Shown here in pieces: positions 43,856 through 52,747 of a stretch of 64,000 bases of DNA; within the stretch, counting starts at the first letter, position 1; each line of letters begins with the position of its first letter. Made by a program: the position numbers and the translations under genes. The DNA is from Pseudomonas fluorescens (lineage in GTDB: Bacteria > Pseudomonadota > Gammaproteobacteria > Pseudomonadales > Pseudomonadaceae), in assembly GCF_004683905.1 (NCBI RefSeq), contig NZ_CP038438.1, forward strand, positions 5,828,001-5,892,000, in the 5' to 3' direction. Below the pieces are notes generated by a model. The model was not told the DNA's origin, made no database searches, and saw only the letters and a list, made by a program, of their open reading frames with translations.

Positions 43856-44437
43856 CTACTTCTCGAAACCGCTCGAAGGAAACACATCACTCCCGCGCCA
43901 GCGCCGCACCGAACGCTGGAAGAACAGGCTGTTCGGCACTTGCACCATGGCGCTGCCCGTCCCGAGCTCCTCGGCTTCGATCAACGTGGTGTAGAGCAGA
44001 TTGATCGCCACCACCCGGCCTTTGACACCCGGCTTGTCGGTGGTGTCCACCAGCTCGACCACATCGCCGAGGCGGAACGGGCCGACGGTGAAGATCAGAA
44101 TCGCGCAAAGCAGGTTCGACAGCACACTCCACATCGCGAAGAACGCCACCGCCGCCACCGCGACGAAACCCGACAGCGCCGTCCACAACACCGTGGCCGA
44201 TACGCCGAGGCGCTCCAGCACAAAGATCAGCGCGCTGCCCATGATCAGCCAGCGCAATACGCCACGCAGGGGCATCAGCAACTGCGGCGGAAACGGATAG
44301 CGCTCGCCCAGGCGGGTGAGGAATCGAGCGACGACACGTTGAGCGAAGTAGCCGGCCAGCAGGATCAGCAGAATCTGCACGCCGAGCCAGATCGGCTCGA
44401 CCCACATCGCCGGCAGCGGCAGCTTGAACGCTTCCAT
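43856..44437 (-). CDS. MscS-type mechanosensitive channel, short form
   Basis: 193 residues from ATG 44437, which overlaps the ABC-F stop by one base. Three N-terminal hydrophobic helices, then the pore-helix/β motif FVAVAAVAFFAMWSVLSNLLC and GDVVELVDTTDKPGVKGRVV. Length is below the 286-residue E. coli MscS and lacks the long C-terminal vestibule. It could still gate, or act as a subunit. Coupled translationally to the upstream ABC-F gene. Confidence 0.82.
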   Translation of the reverse strand: MEAFKLPLPAMWVEPIWLGVQILLILLAGYFAQRVVARFLTRLGERYPFPPQLLMPLRGVLRWLIMGSALIFVLERLGVSATVLWTALSGFVAVAAVAFFAMWSVLSNLLCAILIFTVGPFRLGDVVELVDTTDKPGVKGRVVAINLLYTTLIEAEELGTGSAMVQVPNSLFFQRSVRRWRGSDVFPSSGFEK

Positions 44438-46347
44438 CAGGACAGCGCCTCCAGCTCCGCCTGCATGCTTTCCAGCGTTTCGAGTGCCTCCATCCACGCT
44501 TCTTCCAGCTCGGCTTCGCGCACTTTCAGCTTGGCCTGCTCGGCCAGCAGATCACGCAACTCGTTCTTGCGTGCCGGCTCGTAGATGTCGCTGTCACCGA
44601 GGCTGGCGTCGACCTTGGCGAGTTTTTCGTGGAGCTTGCCCAGTTCGGCTTCGAGCTTGTCGGCCTCGCGCTTGTGCGGTGCCAGTTGCTGACGCAATGC
44701 AGCAGCGGCCTGGCGCTGGGCCTTCTTGTCGGTCTTGTCCGGGTTGACCGGGGTGTTGCTGACCGGCGCATTGCGTTGACGGTATTCCACCAGCCAGCGC
44801 GCGTAGTCTTCGAGGTCGCCATCGAACTCTTCTACCTTGCCGTCCGCGACCAGGTAGAAGTTGTCGGTGGTGCTCTTGAGCAAGTGCCGATCGTGAGACA
44901 CCACCAATACCGCGCCGCTGAATTCCTGCAGCGCCATGGTCAGCGCCAGGCGCATTTCCAGGTCGAGGTGGTTGGTCGGTTCGTCGAGCAGCAACAGGTT
45001 CGGCCGTTCCCAGGCGATCAATGCCAGCGCCAGACGCGCTTTCTCGCCACCGGAGAAATTCAGCACCGGCTCGTCGATGCGTGCACCACGGAAATCGAAA
45101 CCGCCGAGGAAGTCGCGCAGGGTCTGCTCGCGTTCGGTCGGCGCCAGACGCTGCAAGTGCAGCAGCGGGCTGGCCTTGGCATCCAGCGAGTCGAGCTGAT
45201 GCTGGGCGAAATAGCCAACCACGGTGTTTTCGCCACGGGTCAGGCGCCCGGCCAGCGGTTCAAGCTCGCCGGCGAGGTTCTTGATCAGGGTCGATTTACC
45301 GGCACCGTTCGGCCCGAGCAGACCGATCCGCGCACCCGGGGTCAGTTGCAGCTTGACCTTCTCCAGGATGGTTTTGTCGCCGTAACCCAGGCGCGCATCG
45401 GACAGGTCGATCAGTGGACTGGAGATCTTGGTCGATTCGCGGAACACGAAGTCGAACGGTGAATCGACGTGGGCCGCCGACAGCTCTTCCATGCGTTCCA
45501 GCGCCTTGATCCGGCTCTGCGCCTGACGGGCCTTGGTGGCCTGGGCCTTGAAGCGGGCGATGTAGCTTTCCATGTGCGCACGTTGCGCCTGCTGCTTCTC
45601 GTAGGCCTGTTGCTGCTGGGCCAGACGTTCGGCACGGGCGCGTTCGAACGCGGTGTAGCCGCCACGATAGAGGGTCAGTTTGCGCTGATCGACATGCGCC
45701 ACGTGATCGACCACTTCATCGAGGAAGTCGCGATCGTGGGAAATCAGCAGCAGGGTGCCCGGGTAGCTTTTCAGCCACTCTTCGAGCCAGATGATCGCGT
45801 CGAGATCCAGGTGGTTGGTCGGTTCGTCGAGCAGCAACAGGTCCGACGGACACATCAAGGCCTGCGCCAGGTTCAGACGCATCCGCCAGCCACCGGAGAA
45901 ATCTCCTACCTGACGATCCATCTGTTCATTGGTGAAACCGAGACCGGCCAGCAACTTGCGCGCCCGCGCATCGGCGGTATAGCCGTCGGCGCTGTCGAGT
46001 TCGGCGTGCAGACGGGCCAGAGCCGTGCCATCGTGGGCCGCTTCGGCGGCGGCGAGGTCACGTTGCACTTCGCGTAGACGCAGGTCGCCATCGAGCACAT
46101 AGTCGACCGCCAGGCGTTCGAGGGTGTCGACCTCCTGGCGCATGTGCGCGATCCGCCAGTCGGCCGGCAGCAGGCAATCGCCCGAGTCCGGGTGCAACTC
46201 GCCGCGCAGCAAGGCAAACAGGCTGGATTTGCCGGCGCCGTTGGCACCGATGAGGCCGGCTTTGTGGCCGGCGTGCAGGGTCAGCTCGGCGTCTTCTAGC
46301 AGACGTTGCGGGCCACGCTGTAAAGTCAGGTTCTGAAGTCGGATCAT
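44437..46347 (-). CDS. ABC-F family ATPase (YheS-like)
   Basis: 636 residues, two ABC domains and no membrane segment. Walker A GANGAGKS (34-41) and GPNGAGKS in the second; signatures FSGGWRMR and FSGGEKAR; Walker B LLLDEPTNHLDLDAI and LLLDEPTNHLDLEM; the interdomain linker contains LAQQQQAYEKQQAQRAHMES. C-terminal coiled-coil of ~100 residues (KREADKLEAELGKLHEKLAK). ABC-F proteins act on the ribosomal E site; YheS is the closest named relative I recognise. Confidence 0.9.
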   Translation of the reverse strand: MIRLQNLTLQRGPQRLLEDAELTLHAGHKAGLIGANGAGKSSLFALLRGELHPDSGDCLLPADWRIAHMRQEVDTLERLAVDYVLDGDLRLREVQRDLAAAEAAHDGTALARLHAELDSADGYTADARARKLLAGLGFTNEQMDRQVGDFSGGWRMRLNLAQALMCPSDLLLLDEPTNHLDLDAIIWLEEWLKSYPGTLLLISHDRDFLDEVVDHVAHVDQRKLTLYRGGYTAFERARAERLAQQQQAYEKQQAQRAHMESYIARFKAQATKARQAQSRIKALERMEELSAAHVDSPFDFVFRESTKISSPLIDLSDARLGYGDKTILEKVKLQLTPGARIGLLGPNGAGKSTLIKNLAGELEPLAGRLTRGENTVVGYFAQHQLDSLDAKASPLLHLQRLAPTEREQTLRDFLGGFDFRGARIDEPVLNFSGGEKARLALALIAWERPNLLLLDEPTNHLDLEMRLALTMALQEFSGAVLVVSHDRHLLKSTTDNFYLVADGKVEEFDGDLEDYARWLVEYRQRNAPVSNTPVNPDKTDKKAQRQAAAALRQQLAPHKREADKLEAELGKLHEKLAKVDASLGDSDIYEPARKNELRDLLAEQAKLKVREAELEEAWMEALETLESMQAELEALS

Positions 46348-46397
46348 AATGGCGGCGGAGTCTACCAGCTTCGCTCACAACTGGCGCGAGTAGCACG

Positions 46398-46862
46398 ATG
46401 TCCTCTGACCTGTGGAGCTTTTCCCTTGCCACCTACGCCCGACCGGGCGTGGAACCTGCCTGCCTGCAACTGCAAGCGGCGGGGGCCAATGTCTGCCTGC
46501 TGCTGTGCGGTTTATGGCTGGAGCAGCGCGGCGCGGCCTGCGACGAACAGCGCGTGCAGCAGCTGAAAACGCTGGTGGGGCCGTGGGATGCGGAGGTGGT
46601 GCAGCCACTGCGTGCGTTGCGTACTCAGTGGAAAACCCTGGCCGAGGAAGATCCGGTGCTCAAGGGGCTGCGAGCACAAATGAAGGCGCTGGAGCTGGAA
46701 GCCGAACGGCATCTGCTGTGGCAACTGGAACAGGTTGCGCAGGATTGGCCGCGCGATGACGCATCAGCGTCGGGGGAGTGGCTGGAGAGTCTGACGGGAT
46801 CGGCCGCCAGCCCGAACCGCGACGCGCTGCAAGTGCTGCGCGTCGCGGCAACCGGCACTTAG
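46398..46862 (+). CDS. TIGR02444-type uncharacterised protein
   Basis: 154 residues, helical and cytoplasmic. Opening SSDLWSFSLATYARPGVEPA, then CLQLQAAGANVCLLLCGLWLEQRG is the family hallmark. Function unknown. Its stop TAG and the algP stop TAA share two bases, so the two genes converge with a 4-base overlap. Divergent from the ABC-F gene. Confidence 0.8.
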   Translation: MSSDLWSFSLATYARPGVEPACLQLQAAGANVCLLLCGLWLEQRGAACDEQRVQQLKTLVGPWDAEVVQPLRALRTQWKTLAEEDPVLKGLRAQMKALELEAERHLLWQLEQVAQDWPRDDASASGEWLESLTGSAASPNRDALQVLRVAATGT

Positions 46863-48004
46863 GAAGCGCTGGTCGGGTTGCTGCTGGCGCTCGACGCAGC
46901 GGCTGGCGTTGGCGCAGTCGTGGTGGTCGAGGTGGAAGCGGCTGGAGCAGGCGCGGCGGCCGGCGCCGGAGCGGCTGGCTTGGCAGCCGGTGCAGTCGCC
47001 GGCTTGGCGGCAGCTGGTTTGGCAACGGCCGGTTTTTTCGCGGCAGGTTTGGCAGCTGGCTTGGCGGCTGGTTTAGCGGCTGGCTTTGCGGCTACTGGTT
47101 TGGCGGCAGGCTTGGCTGCAGCGGTCGCAGGTTTTGCTGCTGCAGGTTTGGCAGCGGTTTTAGCGGCAGGCTTGGCCGCTGGTTTGGCAGCAACCTTGGC
47201 AGCAGGTTTTGCCGCGACCGGTTTGGCCGCAGTCTTGACTGCCGGTTTTGCCGCAGCGCTTTTCGCGGCCGGTTTGGCAGCCGGTTTTACCGCTACTTTG
47301 GCAGCAGGTTTAGCAGCAGCGGTTTTTGCCGGAGCGACTTTGCGCGCAGCAGGTTTTGCTGCTGGCTTGGCAGCCGGTTTGGCCGCTGCAGGTTTGGCAG
47401 CGGCAGTACGTGCGGCCGGTTTCGCAGCGCTCGCCGCAGCCGGTTTTTTCACTGCGGTTTTTGCAGCAGGTTTGGCGGCGGTTTTAGCCGGTGCCTTGGC
47501 TGCTGGTTTGGCTGCCGGTTTTGCCGCAGCGGTTTTCGCCGGGGCTTTCGCCGCAGCAGGTTTGGCTGCCGCTTTTTTCGCAGGCGCTGCTGCTGGTTTG
47601 GCGGCGCGGGAGGACAGCGCTTTGCCGGCGGCCTCTTGCACCCGGCCGACACCCTGGGCCAGTTTCAGGCTTTCCTGGGCATCGCGCTTGAGTTGCAGAA
47701 TGTAGCCGCGAGTGTCGGACTGACGATCCTTCAACGCATCGAGCAGGTCTTCAAGTTCTTTGACGGCAGCCTTGGCCTTGTTCTGTGCCTTGGCTTTACC
47801 GGCAGCAGCGGCGTCCTGCAATTTGGTGCGGGACTTGTGCAGTTTTTCTTGCGCCTTGCCGCGCTGCTTTTCCAGTTTGGCGAGCAGTTTTTCAGCATCA
47901 GCCAAGGCTTGGGAGCAAGCGTTTTCCAAATGCTCGAGCAGGCTGCCCGAGAGTTGTTGGAGTAAGTGCAACGGAGTGTTTACAGGCTTCTTGGTGGCCG
48001 ACAT
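46859..48004 (-). CDS. algP: AlgP, histone H1-like alginate regulator
   Basis: 381 residues. Residues 1-~125 are a helical N-terminus (SLLEHLENACSQALADAEKL, then KLQDAAAAGKAKAQNK...); the remaining ~250 residues are lysine/alanine/proline repeats of the KPAA type (KPAAKPAAKTAAKPAA-like), ending in a Ser/Thr/Pro-rich tail. The arginine-poor, lysine-rich tail resembles eukaryotic histone H1 C-tails and would bind DNA. AlgP/AlgR3 modulates algD transcription in P. aeruginosa. The repeat block can gain or lose units by slippage. It is the gene next to algQ's neighbour fkbp, as in P. aeruginosa. Confidence 0.93.
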   Translation of the reverse strand: MSATKKPVNTPLHLLQQLSGSLLEHLENACSQALADAEKLLAKLEKQRGKAQEKLHKSRTKLQDAAAAGKAKAQNKAKAAVKELEDLLDALKDRQSDTRGYILQLKRDAQESLKLAQGVGRVQEAAGKALSSRAAKPAAAPAKKAAAKPAAAKAPAKTAAAKPAAKPAAKAPAKTAAKPAAKTAVKKPAAASAAKPAARTAAAKPAAAKPAAKPAAKPAARKVAPAKTAAAKPAAKVAVKPAAKPAAKSAAAKPAVKTAAKPVAAKPAAKVAAKPAAKPAAKTAAKPAAAKPATAAAKPAAKPVAAKPAAKPAAKPAAKPAAKKPAVAKPAAAKPATAPAAKPAAPAPAAAPAPAASTSTTTTAPTPAAASSASSNPTSAS

Positions 48005-48196
48005 GGTTTACCTCCTGGCTGACGTGAGTGCGGCTCATACTAGACCTCTGCAGTTACCGCCGCTAGGTCATCTTGACAGTAACGAAACCGTTGCGTTGCA
48101 ACGAAGCGAAAATGTTCTGCACAAAGACAAAAGCAGTTCACCGTTGCAGACCTTCGCGCTGGCATAATCGCCCGCATCTCAGGACGGAGAGTGCCC

Positions 48197-48862
48197 ATGT
48201 CGCGCTACCTTTTTTTATCCCTCTGGATGATTTTTTCCGCCGCCCACGCCGAGGAAAAAACCACCGCGAACGATGCTCACGACCTGGCCTACAGCCTCGG
48301 CGCCAGCCTCGGTGAACGCTTGCGCCAAGAGGTGCCGCAATTGCAGATTCAGGCATTGGTCGACGGTTTGCAGCAGGCCTATCAAGGCAAGCCACTGGCA
48401 CTGAGCGAAGCACGGATCGAGCAGATCCTCGCCGATCATGAATCGCAAAACGCCGAGCACTCATCGCTGCCGTCGAGCGATGCCGCGATGGAAAACGAGC
48501 AGCGTTTTCTCACCGCCGAAAAAGCCAAACCGGGTGTGAAGGAATTGGCCGACGGCATCCTGCTGACCGAACTGACGCCGGGCACCGGTGCCAAGGCCGG
48601 TCCGGATGGAAAAGTCCAGGTGTTGTATGTCGGACGACTGCCGGATGGCACGGTGTTCGATCAGAACACTCAGCCGCAATGGTTCAGCCTCGACAGCGTG
48701 ATTGCCGGCTGGCGTACTGCGTTGCCGAACATGCCGGTGGGTGCCAAGTGGCGACTGGTGATTCCATCGGATCAGGCCTACGGCGCTGACGGTGCGGGCG
48801 ATCTGATTGCGCCGTTTACCCCGCTGGTGTTTGAGGTCGAGCTGCGGGGCGCAACGAGCTGA
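48197..48862 (+). CDS. FKBP-type peptidyl-prolyl isomerase
   Basis: 221 residues from ATG 48197; a GTG two codons earlier is possible. Signal peptide SRYLFLSLWMIFSAAHA, an N-terminal dimerisation helix region (about 20-115, with LAYSLGASLGERLRQEV), then the FKBP domain (DGTVFDQNTQPQWFSLDSVI, GWRTALPNMPVGAKWRLVIP, AYGADG). Periplasmic foldase like MIP/FkpA. Divergent from algP. Confidence 0.9.
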   Translation: MSRYLFLSLWMIFSAAHAEEKTTANDAHDLAYSLGASLGERLRQEVPQLQIQALVDGLQQAYQGKPLALSEARIEQILADHESQNAEHSSLPSSDAAMENEQRFLTAEKAKPGVKELADGILLTELTPGTGAKAGPDGKVQVLYVGRLPDGTVFDQNTQPQWFSLDSVIAGWRTALPNMPVGAKWRLVIPSDQAYGADGAGDLIAPFTPLVFEVELRGATS

Positions 48863-48883
48863 TCGCACCCAGCACGCAGGCAT

Positions 48884-48922
48884 AAAAAAACGCGGTGCGC
48901 TTTCGACGCACCGCGTTTTTTT
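48884..48922. terminator. Terminator between the FKBP gene and algQ
   Basis: AAAAAAACGCGGTGCG-CTTTCGA-CGCACCGCGTTTTTTT: perfect 15-bp stem flanked by A/T runs, able to end transcripts from either side. Confidence 0.9.
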
Positions 48923-48938
48923 GTATGCGAGAAACGAA

Positions 48939-49397
48939 TCAAGCCTGAACCGGATCTTCCTGCTTGTGTGCCGTGTGCAGCACTTCGATCAGGCAGTCTT
49001 CCAGTTCGAAGCGTTCGTGCAGCAGGCCACCCAGCTCCTTGAACTTCTCGGCGACGCATTTGCCTTCATCGCAAAGATCGTTGAACGCGAGGAGTTTTTC
49101 GGTGATGACGTCGATTCGCGGATAGAGCGTTTCGGCAAGTTCGAGGCCGCGCTTGTCGTTGAAGGCCTTGGCTTCACCGGTCAGCTGTTCGTAGATCTCG
49201 AAGTGCCCGGCCGACACGTAATCGACCAGCACACCGCAGAATTCCTGCAAGGGCTTGCGGCTCTCGGACAAGGCCTGAGGTTGCGCACCCAGCTTGTCGT
49301 AGGCACCGATCAGTTCTTCACGCTCTTGCAACCAGCGGTCGATCAGCAGATGAACTCCACCCCAGCGTTCCTGAGCATTCTGACAACTTTCGAGCAT
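48939..49397 (-). CDS. algQ: AlgQ/Rsd, anti-σ70 factor
   Basis: 152 residues from ATG 49397, matching the known MLESCQNAQERWGGVHLLID start of AlgQ; the frame is open 9 codons further upstream. Helical-bundle Rsd family: LLIDRWLQEREELIGAYDKL and RIDVITEKLLAFND. Binds region 4 of σ70 and favours alternative sigma factors, in P. aeruginosa also affecting alginate and siderophore synthesis. Convergent with FKBP across the terminator. Confidence 0.93.
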   Translation of the reverse strand: MLESCQNAQERWGGVHLLIDRWLQEREELIGAYDKLGAQPQALSESRKPLQEFCGVLVDYVSAGHFEIYEQLTGEAKAFNDKRGLELAETLYPRIDVITEKLLAFNDLCDEGKCVAEKFKELGGLLHERFELEDCLIEVLHTAHKQEDPVQA

Positions 49398-49583
49398 GGC
49401 GATCTCTCTTCCCTTGTGGGTCATGCTGCTCTACACCCGCGCCCCTCTTCTGGCTGTTATTGCTTGGGGGCCGACCGGGCAGAGCGTCATCGAGCAACAT
49501 AAATCCAATGACACGTGCGGGCCAGATTATGCCCGCACGCCTATGGCTTCAAGGTACGCAGGAGATAAAGTTCATACAAGTGT

Positions 49584-50135
49584 TTAATCCCTGACCAGCG
49601 TGTGGTGCGACGCTTCGCCGCTGAGCGGTCGCTGCAGAGCGCTCCAGACCAGCCGCAGCAATTGATAGACCGCCAGGATCGACATCGCCACAAAGAACAG
49701 CAGGCTCCATTCCGGAATGCTCAAATCGAACAGCGTCCAGGAAATTTCTGCGCAATCTACACCGCCCCTAAGCATCCGCAACGTTGCACACAACCACGGC
49801 AGGTTGCTGAACAACGCTTCGGCATCAGGCGCGCACCTCGTCATCTGCATCAACGGGTCACTCTGCAACAACACCTGTCGCCAGGCCGCCGTCGTCCCGC
49901 CCAGGCTCAGGCCAAGCGCGGCGACCCAGTACAGCGACAGGCCGACACGCCGTGGGCCGTGGACCGCCGCCAACCCGCAACAGAACGTCAGCAACGCCAT
50001 GAAAAACCTTTGCGCCAGGCACAGGCTGCAGGGCGTCAGCCCGACCGCATACTCGAGATAATAGGAAGCTCCCAGGGCCATGGCCCCTGCAGTGAAAGCC
50101 GTGAAAAACAAGGAGCGTGAACAGGCCAACGACAT
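49584..50135 (-). CDS. dsbB: DsbB-family disulfide oxidoreductase
   Basis: 183 residues, four membrane helices. First periplasmic loop with active-site LTPCSLCLAQR (Cys36, Cys39); second loop with the cysteine pair flanking DAEALFSNLPWL (MTRC...LCATL). Passes electrons from DsbA to ubiquinone. Tail of ~20 residues beyond the last helix. Position between algQ and hemY matches P. aeruginosa PA5256 as I recall it. Confidence 0.9.
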   Translation of the reverse strand: MSLACSRSLFFTAFTAGAMALGASYYLEYAVGLTPCSLCLAQRFFMALLTFCCGLAAVHGPRRVGLSLYWVAALGLSLGGTTAAWRQVLLQSDPLMQMTRCAPDAEALFSNLPWLCATLRMLRGGVDCAEISWTLFDLSIPEWSLLFFVAMSILAVYQLLRLVWSALQRPLSGEASHHTLVRD

Positions 50136-50328
50136 GGCTTTTCCGTAACAGTGGAGACAGGCAGTTACGGTAGAGGAAAGCTTGTCAGCCTTTCAAGGCG
50201 GGGCCTTGGCGACAGTTCACCAGAAGTGTAGGGAAAACCCGACAGGTGCGAGAGGAATAGGTGTAGTCCGTTGTAGGACTTTGCCCAAGACGCCCGCCAC
50301 AGGTAATTTTTCGCTCACTGAACGTTAA

Positions 50329-50348
50329 CGAGGGAGCATGCTCCCTCG
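50329..50348. repeat. 20-base perfect palindrome downstream of hemY
   Basis: CGAGGGAGCATGCTCCCTCG, self-complementary, five bases past the hemY stop on the downstream side. No T-run follows on either strand. It resembles the core of a REP element without its flanks. Confidence 0.55.
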
Positions 50349-50353
50349 CGATA

Positions 50354-51592
50354 TCAGGCGTGAACCGGCACCGGCAACGGCGCGGCCAGCAGACGCTCAT
50401 CCAGCAATCCGAGACCCTCCTGGAACAGCTGGTTACTGCGCTCGGTGTCACCCAGTTGCGCAAGCAGACGTGCCAGCTCGGCGCAGGCTTCCGGGTTACG
50501 CTGCACTCGCAGACTGCTTTCCAGGTAATCCCGTGCCTTGCCCCACAAGCTGGCTTGCAGACAGAGACGACCGAGGGTCAGCAACAGGCTCGGATCCGCT
50601 GGATGCTCCTTGAGCCAGCCTTCAGCGGCCTGCAACTGACGCGCCGGATCGCTGCCGCGCACCAGGCCATACTGACGCGCGAGATGGCTGTCGTACTTGC
50701 GCTTGAGGGCGCTGCGCAGGATTTCTTCAGCTTCGACCTGAGCACCCAACTGACGCAATTGCTCGGCGTATGCCAGCACCAGCGCCGGCTCCTGACGCTG
50801 CGCGGAGGTCAACTGCTCCCAGGCACGAGTGAGTGACTGCAGACCGACCTTGCCGTCCTCGTCCCGATGCGCCGCCAGGGACAGGTTGTTACCCCAGGCA
50901 CGCCGCTCCAGTTCAGCCAGTTCGGCCGCAGGCAAAGCCTTGTCCTTGCGCAGCTCCGGCAACAGGCGAATCACCGCCGACCAGTCGCCGCGCTGCTGAT
51001 GCAGACGCTGCAACTGACGCAGGGTCTGCACGTTATGCGGATGCCGTTCGTGCATCGCCTGCAGGGTCACCAGAGCGCCGTCGGTGTCACCACGATCGGT
51101 CTGCAACTGCGAATGGCTCAAGGCAATCGCCAATTCGGCCTGCGGCTGGCGCTCCAGCGCACGTTCAAGCAACTGATCACACTCTTCGTACTTGCCTTGT
51201 TCGTTGGCCGCGCGTGCCGCGCCGAGGTAATACAACAGCGGCTGGCGCTCGGCCTCGGCGGCGCGAGACAGATGACGTTGCGCGCTGGCCCAGCGACCTT
51301 CGGCCAGATCCAGCTGCCCGTGTTCGATGGCCACCTGCACCCGCCGGCTGCGGTTGCGGCGCGACCACGGATTGACCACGCCACTGGAGGCCATGACCAG
51401 CTCGACCAAGGCCTTGATGCCCCAGATCAGCAGCCACAACACCGCGATCAGGCCCAGCGTGGCCCACAGACTGGCCTCGTAGCGGAAGCTCTTGTAGGCA
51501 ATCAACACGTACCCGGAGTGCTCGGCAATCGCCAGGCCCAGTGCCGCCGTCGCCGCGATCACCAGAAACACGATCACATACAGGCGTTTCAT
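50354..51592 (-). CDS. hemY: HemY, haem-biosynthesis membrane protein
   Basis: 412 residues. Two N-terminal membrane helices (about 4-24 and 39-62) with ALGLAIAEHSGYVLIAYKSF between them, followed by TPR-type helices (GDWSAVIRLLPELRKDKALP, AEQLRQLGAQVEAEEILRSA). The gene overlaps hemX by 4 bases. Required for late haem synthesis in proteobacteria in an incompletely understood scaffold role. Confidence 0.9.
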   Translation of the reverse strand: MKRLYVIVFLVIAATAALGLAIAEHSGYVLIAYKSFRYEASLWATLGLIAVLWLLIWGIKALVELVMASSGVVNPWSRRNRSRRVQVAIEHGQLDLAEGRWASAQRHLSRAAEAERQPLLYYLGAARAANEQGKYEECDQLLERALERQPQAELAIALSHSQLQTDRGDTDGALVTLQAMHERHPHNVQTLRQLQRLHQQRGDWSAVIRLLPELRKDKALPAAELAELERRAWGNNLSLAAHRDEDGKVGLQSLTRAWEQLTSAQRQEPALVLAYAEQLRQLGAQVEAEEILRSALKRKYDSHLARQYGLVRGSDPARQLQAAEGWLKEHPADPSLLLTLGRLCLQASLWGKARDYLESSLRVQRNPEACAELARLLAQLGDTERSNQLFQEGLGLLDERLLAAPLPVPVHA

Positions 51593-52731
51593 GGCGTGGT
51601 CTCCTGCGCGGTATTGGCGGCAGGTTTGGCGAACGGTTTGACCGACTCTTCAGCGTTGACGTTACGGCGCTCCAGATAAGCCTGCACCGCACTCAGCGTG
51701 CCGGTCAGGTCCGGCGTCTTGACGGTGACCGGTTGCTGGCTCAGCTCGGCAACCTGTTCAAGCATGATTTTGCTCTGCGGATTGTCCGGATTGAAATTGC
51801 CCTTGAGCACGTCCCGCGCTTCGGTCAGTGCCTGGGTGTAGACCGGCGCCTGGCCATTGAGCGCAGCCCACTGCGCCTGCTCCAGCGCGAGACTCAGGGC
51901 CAGACGCACCTGACTCAGGCTCTGCCCGGCCAGCAGTGGCTTCACATTCTTGTCGGCATTGAAATCGATGCGGATGTAACGCGACACCTGATCCCACCAC
52001 TGCGCCCAGCGACTGGCGCCATCGCCGTCAGCGGTCAGGCCCAGCAGCGACTCGCCGCGATCCTTGTACTCAGGCGCCAGCTCGGTCAGTTCGATGACCT
52101 GATCACGCAAGGCACCAATGCGCAGGAACAGACCGGTGCGATCCGGCTGCTCGGTGCTGCGCAGCGCGACGAGGGTTTTCGCCACTTGCTCGCGGGCGGC
52201 GAACGAGCCGGGATCGTTCTGCTCACGCAGAATTTCGTCGGCACCCTGCACCAGCGCCTGGGCGCTGCTGATGTCCTGCAAGGCCGACAGACGCAGGCTG
52301 GCCAGACGCAGCAGATGCTCGGCCTCGGCCAGACGCCAATCCTTGCGGCTGGCGCCGAGAACGGTTTCCAGACGCTGATTGAGGCGCTGCTGATCCCCCT
52401 GCAATTGCGTCACCAGACGCTGACGTTCGGCGAGTTCATCGGCACCGGGCAATTGCGCGAGGCGCTCGGTCAGACGCTGTTCGTTGAGTTTGAGGCTCTG
52501 CGCCTGATCGTTCAACGCCTGCACCTGATCCGACTGCTGTGCGGTGTTGCTCTGCAGGTGACGCACCTGCCAGACACCCCAGCCACCGATCGCCACGCCG
52601 GCAGCGCCGAGCAACAGGGCGACAATGGCCAGTCCGTTGCCTCGGCGCGGCTCTTTGGCCGGCGGTGGAGTTTCAACCTGGGCATCGATCACAGGCTGGA
52701 CATCATCTTTAGGCAAGGCTGTTTCGCTCAC
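51589..52731 (-). CDS. hemX: HemX, uroporphyrinogen-III C-methyltransferase-like membrane protein
   Basis: 380 residues. One hydrophobic helix (about 33-58, GLAIVALLLGAAGVAIGGWG), then a long periplasmic coiled-coil and helical region (QVQALNDQAQSLKLNEQRLT). Lacks the SAM-binding motifs of true methyltransferases, so the name is historical. Cotranscribed with hemD, hemC and hemY. Confidence 0.88.
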   Translation of the reverse strand: MSETALPKDDVQPVIDAQVETPPPAKEPRRGNGLAIVALLLGAAGVAIGGWGVWQVRHLQSNTAQQSDQVQALNDQAQSLKLNEQRLTERLAQLPGADELAERQRLVTQLQGDQQRLNQRLETVLGASRKDWRLAEAEHLLRLASLRLSALQDISSAQALVQGADEILREQNDPGSFAAREQVAKTLVALRSTEQPDRTGLFLRIGALRDQVIELTELAPEYKDRGESLLGLTADGDGASRWAQWWDQVSRYIRIDFNADKNVKPLLAGQSLSQVRLALSLALEQAQWAALNGQAPVYTQALTEARDVLKGNFNPDNPQSKIMLEQVAELSQQPVTVKTPDLTGTLSAVQAYLERRNVNAEESVKPFAKPAANTAQETTP

Positions 52732-52747
52732 GTATCCATCCTTTGCA

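Noticed and set aside
46878..47705. 275-codon Gly/Leu/Ala-repeat frame antisense to the AlgP repeats
   Set aside because: It only mirrors the KPAA repeats read from the other strand (GLAAGLAA pattern).
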